DNA from: JBOGXB01 sp050694215
GTDB lineage: Bacteria > Actinomycetota > CADDZG01 > WHSQ01
Assembly (NCBI GenBank): GCA_050694215.1
Contig: JBOGXB010000032.1
Coordinates: forward strand, 1-22,178
DNA length: 22,178 bases
Direction of reading: 5' to 3'
Every line of letters starts with the position of its first letter. The stretch's first letter is position 1. The position numbers and the translations under genes were made by a program. The notes under the pieces are model-generated. The model was not told the origin of the DNA. It did not search any database and saw only the letters and a program-made list of their open reading frames with translations. Shown here in pieces: positions 5,563-13,484 of this stretch.

Positions 5563-6870
5563 TCAGATCCGAGCGCTCTCCTCGGCGAGGAACGACGTCA
5601 TCTCCGGGAGCAGGGAGCGGTCGAGCCGGGCGAGCAGCCGGGTCCCCTTCTCCGAGTAAGACTCCTCGAGCACGTCTCCCTCCTCGTGAACCCGGGCCAC
5701 GACGTCGCCGCGATCGAAGGGGATCTCGAGACGAACCTCGACCTTGAGTCTGGACAGGTGAGCCGCGATCGCATCCAGCAGATCGTCCATGCTCGCTCCC
5801 GTCTGCGCCGAGCAAAACACCGAGTCCGGATAGCGGCCGCGCAGCTTGTCGATCTCGACCTCGGTCATGAGATCGGACTTGTTCATCGCCACCAGTGTCG
5901 GCTTGTCCCCTGCTCCGATCTCTCGGAGCACGGTATCGACCGCCGCGATCTGACGTTCCGCGTCGCGGCTCCCATCCACCACGTGCAGGAGCATCGACGC
6001 CTTTGTGACCTCCTCGAGCGTCGAACGGAACGCTTCCACCAGCTCGTGGGGCAGCTTGCGTACGAAGCCCACGGTGTCCGCAAGCAAGACCGTATGCCCT
6101 TGCGGGAGCTCGAGCCGGCGAGTCGTCGGGTCCAGCGTGGAGAAGAGCTGGTTCTGGATGAGCACCGTCGCATCCGTGAGCCGCCGCAGGATCGTCGACT
6201 TTCCGGCGTTCGTGTAACCCACCAGTGCCACGACCGGCATGCCCGCGCGCGATCTCTTCCTGCGTTTCAGCTCACGCGTGCGCTCTAGCTCGGTCAGGTC
6301 CTTCTTCACGCGCTGCATACGGCGCAGGATGGCGCGGCGCTCGGCCTCGAGCTGTGTCTCGCCCGGCCCCCTCGTTCCTATGCCGCCACCGAGCCGCGAG
6401 AGAACGTCACCCCAGCCTCGAAGACGAGGAAGTCGGTAGTTCAGCTGCGCCAGCTCTACCTGGAGCTTCCCCTCGGCGGAACGAGCATGCTGGGCGAAGA
6501 TGTCGAGGATCAGCGCGGTCCGATCGATGATCTTCAAACCCCGCTCGGCGAGCGGGTTGACCCCGGCGGCCTCCTCCAGGTTGCGCCCCTGAGCGGGGGT
6601 CAGCTCGTCGTCGAAGATCAGCATGTCGGCATCGAGTGCGGTCGCGACGCCGACGACCTCTTTCACCTTTCCTTTCCCGAGGTATGTACCAGGATCGGGT
6701 TTGTCGCGCCGCTGAAGGATGCGATCCACGGCGTCGGCGCCGGCCGTGTCCGCGAGGGCTTCGAGCTCGTCCAGCGACCACTCCGCCGCGTCGTTGTCTT
6801 CCTTCTGGAACATCGCCCCGACGAGAACCGCGCGTTCCCGTTCCGGCCGTGTTTCGTAAGTGCGAGTCAT
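5563..6870 (-). CDS. hflX: GTPase HflX
   Basis: Ribosome-associated GTPase that splits or rescues stalled 70S ribosomes. The 435-aa protein has the N-terminal HflX domain (ERAVLVGAMF; GKGKVKEV, the DDELTPAQGRNLEE segment), a helical region with GGGIGTRGPGETQLE (161-175), then the G domain: G1 GYTNAGKS (218-225), G2 TLDPTTR (245-251), G3 DTVG (265-268), G4 NKSD (330-333), G5 SAQTG (354-358). Start ATG 6870 keeps the conserved N-terminal strand; no good Shine-Dalgarno site is visible. It is the last gene of the dapF-dapL-hflX run, 34 bp after dapL, and its 3' end meets lexA tail to tail. Confidence 0.95.
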   Translation of the reverse strand: MTRTYETRPERERAVLVGAMFQKEDNDAAEWSLDELEALADTAGADAVDRILQRRDKPDPGTYLGKGKVKEVVGVATALDADMLIFDDELTPAQGRNLEEAAGVNPLAERGLKIIDRTALILDIFAQHARSAEGKLQVELAQLNYRLPRLRGWGDVLSRLGGGIGTRGPGETQLEAERRAILRRMQRVKKDLTELERTRELKRRKRSRAGMPVVALVGYTNAGKSTILRRLTDATVLIQNQLFSTLDPTTRRLELPQGHTVLLADTVGFVRKLPHELVEAFRSTLEEVTKASMLLHVVDGSRDAERQIAAVDTVLREIGAGDKPTLVAMNKSDLMTEVEIDKLRGRYPDSVFCSAQTGASMDDLLDAIAAHLSRLKVEVRLEIPFDRGDVVARVHEEGDVLEESYSEKGTRLLARLDRSLLPEMTSFLAEESARI

Positions 6871-6904
6871 CGCGGTCTGCGCACTCGCGACGCTGCCATC
6901 GGCC

Positions 6905-8065
6905 TCAGGTGACGATCCCCCGGAGCCTCTCGACCCCTTCCTCGAGTCGATCGTCTGCGAGCGTCAGCGAGAATCGCACAAACCCCTCCCCCGTAGGTCC
7001 GTAGCCGTTGCCCGGAGCAACCACCAGGTCCGCTTCGTCGAGGAGAAACGTGGTGAAGCTCTCCGACGTGTGCCCCTCCGGGACCGGGACCCAGACGTAG
7101 ATCGAGCCCCGGGGCGGCTCGACGACCACGCCCATCGACTTGAGTCCGTCACAGAGGAGGTCGCGCCGTCTCCTGTAGGTGACGACGGTCCGCTCCAGGA
7201 AGTCGACAGGTCCTTCGAGAGCGGCGATCCCGGCCCTCTGGACCGCGTCGAAGATTCCGGAGTCGATGTTGGTCTTCAGTCGCTTGACGGCTTCTATCGC
7301 CTGCGGTGCCCCGGCCACCCAACCGATCCGCCACCCCGTCATGTTGTACGTCTTCGAGAGCGAATGGAACTCGACCGCGCACTCCATCGCGTCCGGGACC
7401 TGGAGCACGCTCGGAGCGACGTAGCCGTCGAACGTGATCTCCGTGTACGCGGCGTCGTGCGCGAGCAGGAGCTCGTTAGCACGGCAGAACTCGACGGCCT
7501 CGGCGAAGAAGTCGAGGTCGACGCACGCCGCCGTCGGATTCGATGGGTAGTTGAGCCAGAGAACGCGCGCCCTTTCGAGAACCCATGACGGGATCGCAGC
7601 GAAGTCCGGTTTGAAATCGTTCTCCTCTGAAAGGGGGAGAAGGACCGGCTCACCGTGGGTGAGGATCGTTCCCGTCTCGTACACGGGGTATCCGGGGTCC
7701 GGGACGAGCGCAACGTCGCCCGGGTCTACGAACGCAACGGGAAGGTGGAAGATGCCCTCCTTGGAGCCCACGAGCGGCTGGACCTCCTCGTGGGGATCGA
7801 GCCCCACTCCGAACCGGCGCTGGTACCAGGCTGCGATCGACTCCCGGAACGCCGGCATGCCGGTGTAGGCGGGATAACGGTGGGTGGCCGGATCGCGTAC
7901 GGCTTCGACGAGCGCGTCCACGATGTGCGGAGGTGTGGGCAGATCAGGGTCTCCAACGCCGAACGAGATGATGTCTGCCCCGCGCGCCCTTGCCTCACCG
8001 ACCTTTCGATCGATCTCGGCGAACAGGTATGGAGGGAGCTTTTCGATCCTCTTGGCGGTCCTCAA
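6905..8065 (-). CDS. dapL: PLP-dependent LL-diaminopimelate aminotransferase (DapL-type)
   Basis: A 386-aa fold-type I aminotransferase. The opening LPPYLFAEIDRK and SFGVGDPDLPTP fit the DapL group, which makes LL-diaminopimelate from tetrahydrodipicolinate in one step. The PLP lysine is K238 in SLSKTYNMTGWRIG; NYPSNPTAA (around N176) and the C-terminal RFSL arginine bind cofactor and substrate. The TTG start overlaps the dapF stop (TTGA), with AGGAG about 8 bases upstream. Direct coupling to dapF, the next enzyme in the pathway, is the best support for DapL over a general aspartate or alanine aminotransferase, which these enzymes resemble. Substrate assignment is inferred. Confidence 0.82.
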   Translation of the reverse strand: MRTAKRIEKLPPYLFAEIDRKVGEARARGADIISFGVGDPDLPTPPHIVDALVEAVRDPATHRYPAYTGMPAFRESIAAWYQRRFGVGLDPHEEVQPLVGSKEGIFHLPVAFVDPGDVALVPDPGYPVYETGTILTHGEPVLLPLSEENDFKPDFAAIPSWVLERARVLWLNYPSNPTAACVDLDFFAEAVEFCRANELLLAHDAAYTEITFDGYVAPSVLQVPDAMECAVEFHSLSKTYNMTGWRIGWVAGAPQAIEAVKRLKTNIDSGIFDAVQRAGIAALEGPVDFLERTVVTYRRRRDLLCDGLKSMGVVVEPPRGSIYVWVPVPEGHTSESFTTFLLDEADLVVAPGNGYGPTGEGFVRFSLTLADDRLEEGVERLRGIVT

Positions 8066-8910
8066 CGACCCATCTCCTCGAGGTCGACCTCACCCTCGAA
8101 GGAGCGCACCGCGGGGCCGGTCATGAAGACGTGTTTGCGGTCCTCGAGGGAGCCGCCCCACTCGATCTCGAGCTCCCCGCCGGGTAGCGCGACGACCATC
8201 TCGGCGGCGGCCCCGCCGATGAGGCGCGAGGCGACCGCCGCCGCACACGCACCCGTGCCGCACGCGAGCGTTTCCCCGACCCCTCGCTCCCACACACGCA
8301 TCTCGACGCGTTGGGGGGTCGCGACGCGAGCGAACTCGACGTTGGCTCTGTTGGGAAACGCTTCGTGCACCTCGAGGCGGGGGCCGAGCGTCGTTACGGG
8401 TGCCACTTCGGGGTCGTCCACGAACAACACGGCGTGAGGATTGCCCATGGAGAGGCACGTGGCCTCGATGACTTCCCCGCCGACCTCGAGCTTGGCGTGC
8501 AGGGCCTCGGCCCCCTCCCATCGCACCGGGATCTCGGCCGGCTCGAAGATCGGCGCGCCCATGTCGACTCGAACCCTCCCGTCAGCACCGACCTCGACCG
8601 TCATGATGCCGGCGCCCGTGGCAACCTTGAGCCGGGTCGCATCCGTCAGACCCTCTTCTCGAGCGAAGATCGCAAGGCACCGGATCCCGTTCCCGCACAT
8701 CTCACCGATCGAGCCGTCCGAATTCACATAGTCCATCGAGAGGTCCGCCCCGTCGGCCCCGGGAGCCACGCGGATAACACCATCCGCCCCTATCCCGAAG
8801 TGTCGGTCGGAGAGCGCGCGCACCAGCCCGGGCGTCAGCTCGAGTTCGTTACGAGGGTCGGCCAGCATCACGAAATCGTTGCCGATGCCCTGATATTTCG
8901 CGAATCGCAT
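8062..8910 (-). CDS. dapF: Diaminopimelate epimerase
   Basis: Interconverts LL- and meso-diaminopimelate, the last step before lysine and the peptidoglycan cross-link residue. The 282-aa protein is two pseudo-symmetric halves, each with one catalytic Cys: C72 in EMCGNGIRC and C217 in LACGTGACAA. Start motif KYQGIGNDFV and GNPHAV are typical. ATG 8910 has no strong Shine-Dalgarno site but has TAGCGT 7 bases upstream, so a leaderless transcript is possible. It overlaps dapL by four bases. Full length. Confidence 0.96.
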   Translation of the reverse strand: MRFAKYQGIGNDFVMLADPRNELELTPGLVRALSDRHFGIGADGVIRVAPGADGADLSMDYVNSDGSIGEMCGNGIRCLAIFAREEGLTDATRLKVATGAGIMTVEVGADGRVRVDMGAPIFEPAEIPVRWEGAEALHAKLEVGGEVIEATCLSMGNPHAVLFVDDPEVAPVTTLGPRLEVHEAFPNRANVEFARVATPQRVEMRVWERGVGETLACGTGACAAAVASRLIGGAAAEMVVALPGGELEIEWGGSLEDRKHVFMTGPAVRSFEGEVDLEEMGR

Positions 8911-8917
8911 GCTGCCT

Positions 8918-8923
8918 ACGCTA
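8918..8923 (-). promoter_or_regulatory. Possible leaderless -10 box of dapF
   Basis: TAGCGT on the minus strand lies 7 bases before the ATG, so the start point would coincide with the start codon. The same TAGNNT plus 6-7 bases arrangement occurs before miaB and the frameshifted oxidoreductase gene. No clear -35. Confidence 0.35.
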
Positions 8924-8941
8924 ACGCTTGGTGGGCGCCGA

Positions 8942-10300
8942 CTAATCCCTTATCGCCGTGAGAACGTCGGCCAGGGTCCGTGGCAGCGCGACCGCTCGAG
9001 AGGGCCTCACCGCCCCGTAGTCGGCGGCGTCTCCAAACGCTCTTACTCGGCCTTTCTGACCGAGAAGCCAGTATCCGAGATCCGTCGGCGTTGTGAACAG
9101 ATCGACGATCGGGACAGCGGGCGCACGATCGAGTCCACCATGGTTCGGCGCACTCCCGAAAGGCACCACCTTTCCCGAAGAGGTCGCAAGCCAGTAACCG
9201 TCCGCTCCGTAGTTGGCCCCGGCCACGACGTTGCCCAGCGACGCGTCGTCACCCTGATTCATGGCATCTCCAAACGCGAGCACACGCCCAGATCTAGTGA
9301 AGATCCAATACCCGAGCCCGGTCGGCGTTGCGGCGATGTCGACGACCCTGTCCTCGGTCATCTCGCCGTGGGCCCCTCCAAAATGCGAAGCCTTCCCGAA
9401 GGCGAACACGCGTCCGAGCCGGGAGACGAGCCAGTAACCCCGTCCATCGGGTCTCGTCGCGATCCGCGCTATCGACCGATCGAGGTTCGCGGTGCCGCCT
9501 CGCGCCACAGCATCCCCGAATGCGAGCACCCGGCCCCGTCCCGTTACGAGCAGGTAGCCGCTACCCGTAGGGCTCGAAGCGATGTCCACGGCCTTGCTCT
9601 TCCCCCTCAGACCCCACCGGTCGCCGTGCCACCCTGCCCCTCCGTCGGGGAAGATGCGACCACCGCCACCCGCGGCCCAATAGCCCTTCGTGGGGTGGGC
9701 CGCTCCCGCGGCAAGCAATGAGAGATCCTTGTGCCAGTAGGTCGTCGCTCGGCGAGCCCCTGCCCAGCTGAAGCTGAAGTGCACGTGATCCGTGTGCGGA
9801 TGACGAGCGCTCCCGTCGTCCGCGTTGCAGACGCGTTTGCGCTGAACGCAGTAGGTGGACCAACCTCCCCACGACCCCCAGATCCGACGGTTCCAGATCA
9901 GGTACATGACGCCGAAGCGACGCGCCATCGCGTGACGGTTGCCGTAGCGATCGGTCGCGTGCAGGAAGTCGATGAGTGCCTCCGCCGCCGCTTTCTCGCG
10001 CGGGACCGACGCCCTCACGCCCCAATCCCATGCTCGTCCTTCCTTGTGCTCGCTTCTTCCTCCGATGTGGCAGGCGCGGCTGATGCTCCCGGCTCTCGTG
10101 GACGGGTATCTGTTCAGCACGAAGTTGCGGAAAGACAGCACTCCAGGCTCGGCATCCGGATCGCATCTGTCCTGCCCCTGGTAGGACGCATAGTCGTCGA
10201 TCCCCGGGCCGAAGCCTGCGGAGACGGACTGCGCGGCAGCCTGCGACATCATCCCGACCGCGAGAACCGCGGCCCCAGCCAAGCGAGCGAGCCTCTTCAT
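8942..10300 (-). CDS. Secreted M15-like metallopeptidase with six-copy repeat domain
   Basis: A 452-aa exported protein inserted between miaA and dapF. Residues 1-24 form a signal peptide ending AAAQ. The first domain (about 30-195) has the M15/LAS zinc signature SxHxxGxAxD (S83-EHKEGRAW-D92: H85 and D92) and an HxH (H172, H174), fitting a D,D-carboxypeptidase or endopeptidase fold acting on cell-wall peptides. The second (about 206-430) has six degenerate 40-residue repeats of the type GYWxxxxxGRVxAFGDA, near 206, 248, 288, 329, 368 and 409, suggesting a six-bladed propeller. The ATG has a weak GGGGGT upstream. Peptidase activity is inferred from motifs; I do not know the target. Confidence 0.75.
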   Translation of the reverse strand: MKRLARLAGAAVLAVGMMSQAAAQSVSAGFGPGIDDYASYQGQDRCDPDAEPGVLSFRNFVLNRYPSTRAGSISRACHIGGRSEHKEGRAWDWGVRASVPREKAAAEALIDFLHATDRYGNRHAMARRFGVMYLIWNRRIWGSWGGWSTYCVQRKRVCNADDGSARHPHTDHVHFSFSWAGARRATTYWHKDLSLLAAGAAHPTKGYWAAGGGGRIFPDGGAGWHGDRWGLRGKSKAVDIASSPTGSGYLLVTGRGRVLAFGDAVARGGTANLDRSIARIATRPDGRGYWLVSRLGRVFAFGKASHFGGAHGEMTEDRVVDIAATPTGLGYWIFTRSGRVLAFGDAMNQGDDASLGNVVAGANYGADGYWLATSSGKVVPFGSAPNHGGLDRAPAVPIVDLFTTPTDLGYWLLGQKGRVRAFGDAADYGAVRPSRAVALPRTLADVLTAIRD

Positions 10301-10336
10301 CGTGTGCGACCCCCGATATCGGTGTGGGTACCGGGT

Positions 10337-11257
10337 TCACCTGAGCGAGAGCCGCTCCTCGAAGAAGGCCGCCAACGCCTTTGCGATCCCCGGTTGAGAG
10401 GCGTCAAACCAGACGACGCGCGGGTCCGCCCGGAACCAGGACTCCTGGCGCCGTGCGAACCGTTTGGTCGCCGCCACGATCTCCTCTCTCACTGATACCT
10501 CGGATGTCTGAGCCGCGGCCTTGAGCACCTGACGATAGCCAAGCGCCTGGCTCGCCGGCCTGCTCATTCCCGCTTGCTCCAGCCTCCGAGCCTCATCAAC
10601 GAGCCCCCTTCGGAGCATCTCGCTCACGCGCCGTCCGATGCGGTCGTAGAGGCTCGCACGTTCTCTCTCGAGTCCGGCCACGCCGAGCTCGTAGAGACTG
10701 TCGTAGAGCTCCCAGGAGTCGTTCTCCGAGAACGGTCTTCCGGTCAGCTCGATGACCTCGAGGGCGCGGATCGTACGTCGCGCGTTCGAGGTCTCAATCT
10801 TGGCGGCGGCCTTCGGATCGACCTCCGCGAGGCGGGCATGTAGGGCCTCCGACCCCTGAGCCTCAGCCTCCTCCTCGAGCTCGCGCCGGACCTCGGGCGA
10901 CCGAGGCGGGAACCGAAGATCGTCCACCACGGCGCGGAAGTAGAGCCCCGAACCACCAACCAGAAGCGGTAGTCGACCTCGACCTGCGATGTCGGTCATC
11001 GCCGCGCGCGCGTGGGACTGAAACTCCGACACGGTTAGCTCGTGCGACGCCGAGAAGACATCGAGCAAGTGATGGGGGATGCGCGCTCGCATCTCAGGCG
11101 TCGGTTTGTCGGTTCCGACATCCATGCCTCGATAGACCTGCATCGAGTCGACCGACACGATTTCGGCGTCGAGAGCCTCGGCTACCTCGAGACCGATCGA
11201 GCTCTTGCCGACCGCCGTCGGTCCGACGATCGCAGCGACTTTGATCCTCTCCGTCAC
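10337..11257 (-). CDS. miaA: tRNA dimethylallyltransferase
   Basis: Transfers a dimethylallyl group to N6 of A37 in tRNAs that read UNN codons; the product is the substrate of MiaB. The 306-aa protein has the P-loop GPTAVGKS (12-19), DSMQVYRGMDVGTDKP, the LVGGSGLYFRAVVDDL segment and the tRNA-recognition ASQALGYRQ. Start is GTG 11257, 15 bp after the dioxygenase-like gene stop; the Shine-Dalgarno site is weak. Full length, in the usual actinobacterial miaB-x-miaA order. Confidence 0.95.
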   Translation of the reverse strand: MTERIKVAAIVGPTAVGKSSIGLEVAEALDAEIVSVDSMQVYRGMDVGTDKPTPEMRARIPHHLLDVFSASHELTVSEFQSHARAAMTDIAGRGRLPLLVGGSGLYFRAVVDDLRFPPRSPEVRRELEEEAEAQGSEALHARLAEVDPKAAAKIETSNARRTIRALEVIELTGRPFSENDSWELYDSLYELGVAGLERERASLYDRIGRRVSEMLRRGLVDEARRLEQAGMSRPASQALGYRQVLKAAAQTSEVSVREEIVAATKRFARRQESWFRADPRVVWFDASQPGIAKALAAFFEERLSLR

Positions 11258-11272
11258 CTCGTCGTCATGGCC

Positions 11273-12031
11273 TCACGTCACGGTCGCAACTAGGTACCCC
11301 ACCCCGAATGGATGCTCATATGCGAGAACTTGGGCGCGCCGACCCGACAGGAGACGGCCGAACGCCGCGAAGGGGCCCGCTCCGCAGGAACCTCCCGCCG
11401 TCCATGCGTCGCACTCGATGCCGTCAAGCGCGCGAACATCGCCTTCGAGCGAGCTAAGGATGCGTTGGTCGAGCGCCCGGCCCTCGGCTTTCTCCGTGAG
11501 AGGAGCACGCGCAGTGAGCGCGGCCGACGTGTGCGCGCTGGCGACCATCAGGACGCTCGAACCACTGAAAGCACGCTTTACAGCCCCCGCGAGCTTTCGG
11601 CCCTCGACCATCGCGGTGCAGGCGTCGGCCGCGGCGTGGGGGCCTGTCGACTCCGGGAGCCCCACGACCACGGTGGGTCTCCGGACGTCCAATAGGTGCA
11701 GGCAGCCCACCGCACCGTGATCAAGCTCGTCCTCCATGAGGGGGGTCCCCCACGTCCGGGCAAGTGACTTCGCTCCGCCCGTATCCGTTGGGACATCGAG
11801 GGGCGCCTCGGGGCCACCGAACGAGGTCTCGAAGCCCGTCCCTCGCGCATACACCCCCGCCCTGCGTCCATGGGGAGACACGACGATGAGCACATCCGTG
11901 GTGACCGTGTCGATCTTGTCGCACGCAAGCTGAATCCGGTCTCTTGCATCGACATCAGAACGCCCACCGATCTCGGGAAGCAGCACGGGTGCATGGGGAA
12001 CGACTGCGCCCGCGAACGCTCCGGCAGCCAC
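11273..12031 (-). CDS. Class III extradiol dioxygenase-like protein of the miaB-miaA interval
   Basis: A 252-aa protein of the LigB-like superfamily. The pattern AVVPHAPVLLPEIGG puts H13 at the first metal ligand and SPHG gives H54; H105 and H167 (SAHTSAAL) and the C-terminal E239-H240 are candidate further ligands. The gene sits between miaB and miaA, where many actinobacteria carry an uncharacterised protein of this family, so a role in tRNA modification or a housekeeping step is as likely as aromatic ring cleavage. The GTG start lies 18 bp after the miaB stop. No substrate can be assigned. Confidence 0.75.
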   Translation of the reverse strand: MAAGAFAGAVVPHAPVLLPEIGGRSDVDARDRIQLACDKIDTVTTDVLIVVSPHGRRAGVYARGTGFETSFGGPEAPLDVPTDTGGAKSLARTWGTPLMEDELDHGAVGCLHLLDVRRPTVVVGLPESTGPHAAADACTAMVEGRKLAGAVKRAFSGSSVLMVASAHTSAALTARAPLTEKAEGRALDQRILSSLEGDVRALDGIECDAWTAGGSCGAGPFAAFGRLLSGRRAQVLAYEHPFGVGYLVATVT

Positions 12032-12049
12032 GATCTCAGTAACGGCCGT

Positions 12050-13411
12050 CTAGCAACGACACCCTGCGGAGGAGCCGACGAGTGGCAGGGACATCCTCGA
12101 TCCGTCGACCATCTCGCCGTCGAGGTGATGCGGATGCGCGCCGGTGATCCGGACCGTCCGTAGGGCCCCTTCGTGGGCGTCGTCGGAAGGATAGTGAACG
12201 AGCTTGTTGGTCCTCGTCCTACCGGTGAGCTTGGTCGGGTCTTTCCTCGAGGTGCCCTCGACGAGCACCTCCTCTGTGCGACCCACCGCAACCTGGTTAC
12301 GCTCGAAAGAGATCCGCTCTTGCAGGGCCGCAAGCCGCTCGTAACGCTCCTGCACGATCTGTTTGGGAACCTGAGCCGTGAAGGTCGCCGCTTCGGTCAT
12401 GGGACGGGGCGAGTACTGGAACGTGTAGGCGCCGTCGTACTCGACCTCCTCCACGAGATCGAGTGTGTCCTGAAAGTCCTCTTCCGTCTCGCCGGGGAAC
12501 CCCACGATGATGTCGGTTGTGATCGCGATCTCCGGGATCGCGTCGCGCACCATGCGCACCTTGTCGAGATACCCAGCCTTCGTGTAGGCGCGTTTCATCG
12601 CCTTCAGGACCCGGCTCGAGCCCGCTTGCACCGGGAGATGGATGTGCTCGCATACAGTGCGGCATTTGGCCATCGCCTCCACCGTGTCCGCCCTGAAGTC
12701 CTTTGGATGAGGTGAGGTGAAGCGGATGCGTTCCAGCCCGTCCACTTCGTCGAGTGCGTACAGAAGCTTCGAGAACAGCGGTCTCCCGTCGAGGTCTCTC
12801 CCGTACGAGTTCACGTTCTGGCCGAGCAGGGTGATCTCAACGACCCCGTCGGCGACGAGTCCTTCGGCCTCGGTGACTATGTCGGCGACGCGGCGGGATA
12901 TCTCCTTGCCGCGGACCGCGGGGACGATGCAGAAGGTGCACGAGTTGTTGCATCCGATCGAGATGGACACCCACGCGTGCCACGGCGAATTACGGCGCGC
13001 CGGCAGGGCGGATGGAAACGTCTCGGTCTGCTCCAGTATCTCGAACGCAGGCCCGTCCTCCGACTCCGCCAGGAGCCTGGTGAGACTGGCGAGATTGTGA
13101 GTGCCGAGCACGACGTCCACGTAGGGGGCGCGCTCCTGGATCACGTGGCGGTCTTTCTGGGCCAGGCATCCGCCCACCACGATGCGCATGCCCGGCCTGG
13201 CGTCTTTGATCCGCTTCATGTGACCGAGCGTGCCGTAAAGCCTCGTATCCGCCTTCTCCCGGATGCAGCAGGTATTGAAGAGCACGACATCCGCCGTCTC
13301 CGGACTCGCGGTCTTGACGTAGCCATCGTCCTCGAGCAGGCCGGCCATCCGTTCCGAGTCGTGCTCGTTCATCTGACAGCCGTATGTCGTGATGAAGTAC
13401 GTCTTGCTCAC
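12050..13411 (-). CDS. miaB: tRNA-2-methylthio-N6-dimethylallyladenosine synthase
   Basis: Radical SAM methylthiotransferase that completes ms2i6A37 after MiaA. The 453-aa protein has the N-terminal UPF0004 domain with cysteines C12 (YGCQMN), C48 (NTCCI) and C82 (GGCLAQ) for the auxiliary 4Fe-4S cluster, the radical SAM motif CNNSCTFC (C154, C158, C161), and a C-terminal TRAM domain for tRNA binding. TYGCQMNEHDSE and the MRIVVGG segment separate it from RimO. GTG 13411 has TAGGCT 7 bases upstream, so it may be leaderless, and no clear Shine-Dalgarno site. Full length. Confidence 0.96.
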   Translation of the reverse strand: MSKTYFITTYGCQMNEHDSERMAGLLEDDGYVKTASPETADVVLFNTCCIREKADTRLYGTLGHMKRIKDARPGMRIVVGGCLAQKDRHVIQERAPYVDVVLGTHNLASLTRLLAESEDGPAFEILEQTETFPSALPARRNSPWHAWVSISIGCNNSCTFCIVPAVRGKEISRRVADIVTEAEGLVADGVVEITLLGQNVNSYGRDLDGRPLFSKLLYALDEVDGLERIRFTSPHPKDFRADTVEAMAKCRTVCEHIHLPVQAGSSRVLKAMKRAYTKAGYLDKVRMVRDAIPEIAITTDIIVGFPGETEEDFQDTLDLVEEVEYDGAYTFQYSPRPMTEAATFTAQVPKQIVQERYERLAALQERISFERNQVAVGRTEEVLVEGTSRKDPTKLTGRTRTNKLVHYPSDDAHEGALRTVRITGAHPHHLDGEMVDGSRMSLPLVGSSAGCRC

Positions 13412-13418
13412 GCCCGCC

Positions 13419-13424
13419 AGCCTA
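13419..13424 (-). promoter_or_regulatory. Possible leaderless -10 box of miaB
   Basis: TAGGCT on the minus strand, 7 bases before GTG 13411, in the 73-bp gap after rny. The -35 region is poor. It would let miaB be transcribed apart from rny. Confidence 0.35.
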
Positions 13425-13444
13425 GCCTTCGCGTTCTCTACTCG

Positions 13445-13459
13445 GAAACCGTCGGTTTC
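13445..13459 (-). terminator. Small hairpin between rny and miaB
   Basis: Perfect 6-bp stem GAAACC/GGTTTC with a 3-nt loop in the gap after the rny stop. No T-tract follows, so it may be a weak terminator or an mRNA stabiliser rather than a full stop. Confidence 0.3.
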
Positions 13460-13484
13460 ACGTACCCACGTCTAGAACGTTCGG

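Noticed and set aside
13470..13478. LexA-like GAACGTTC near the rny 3' end
   Set aside because: The half-sites are adjacent with no 4-bp spacer, so it is not an SOS box.
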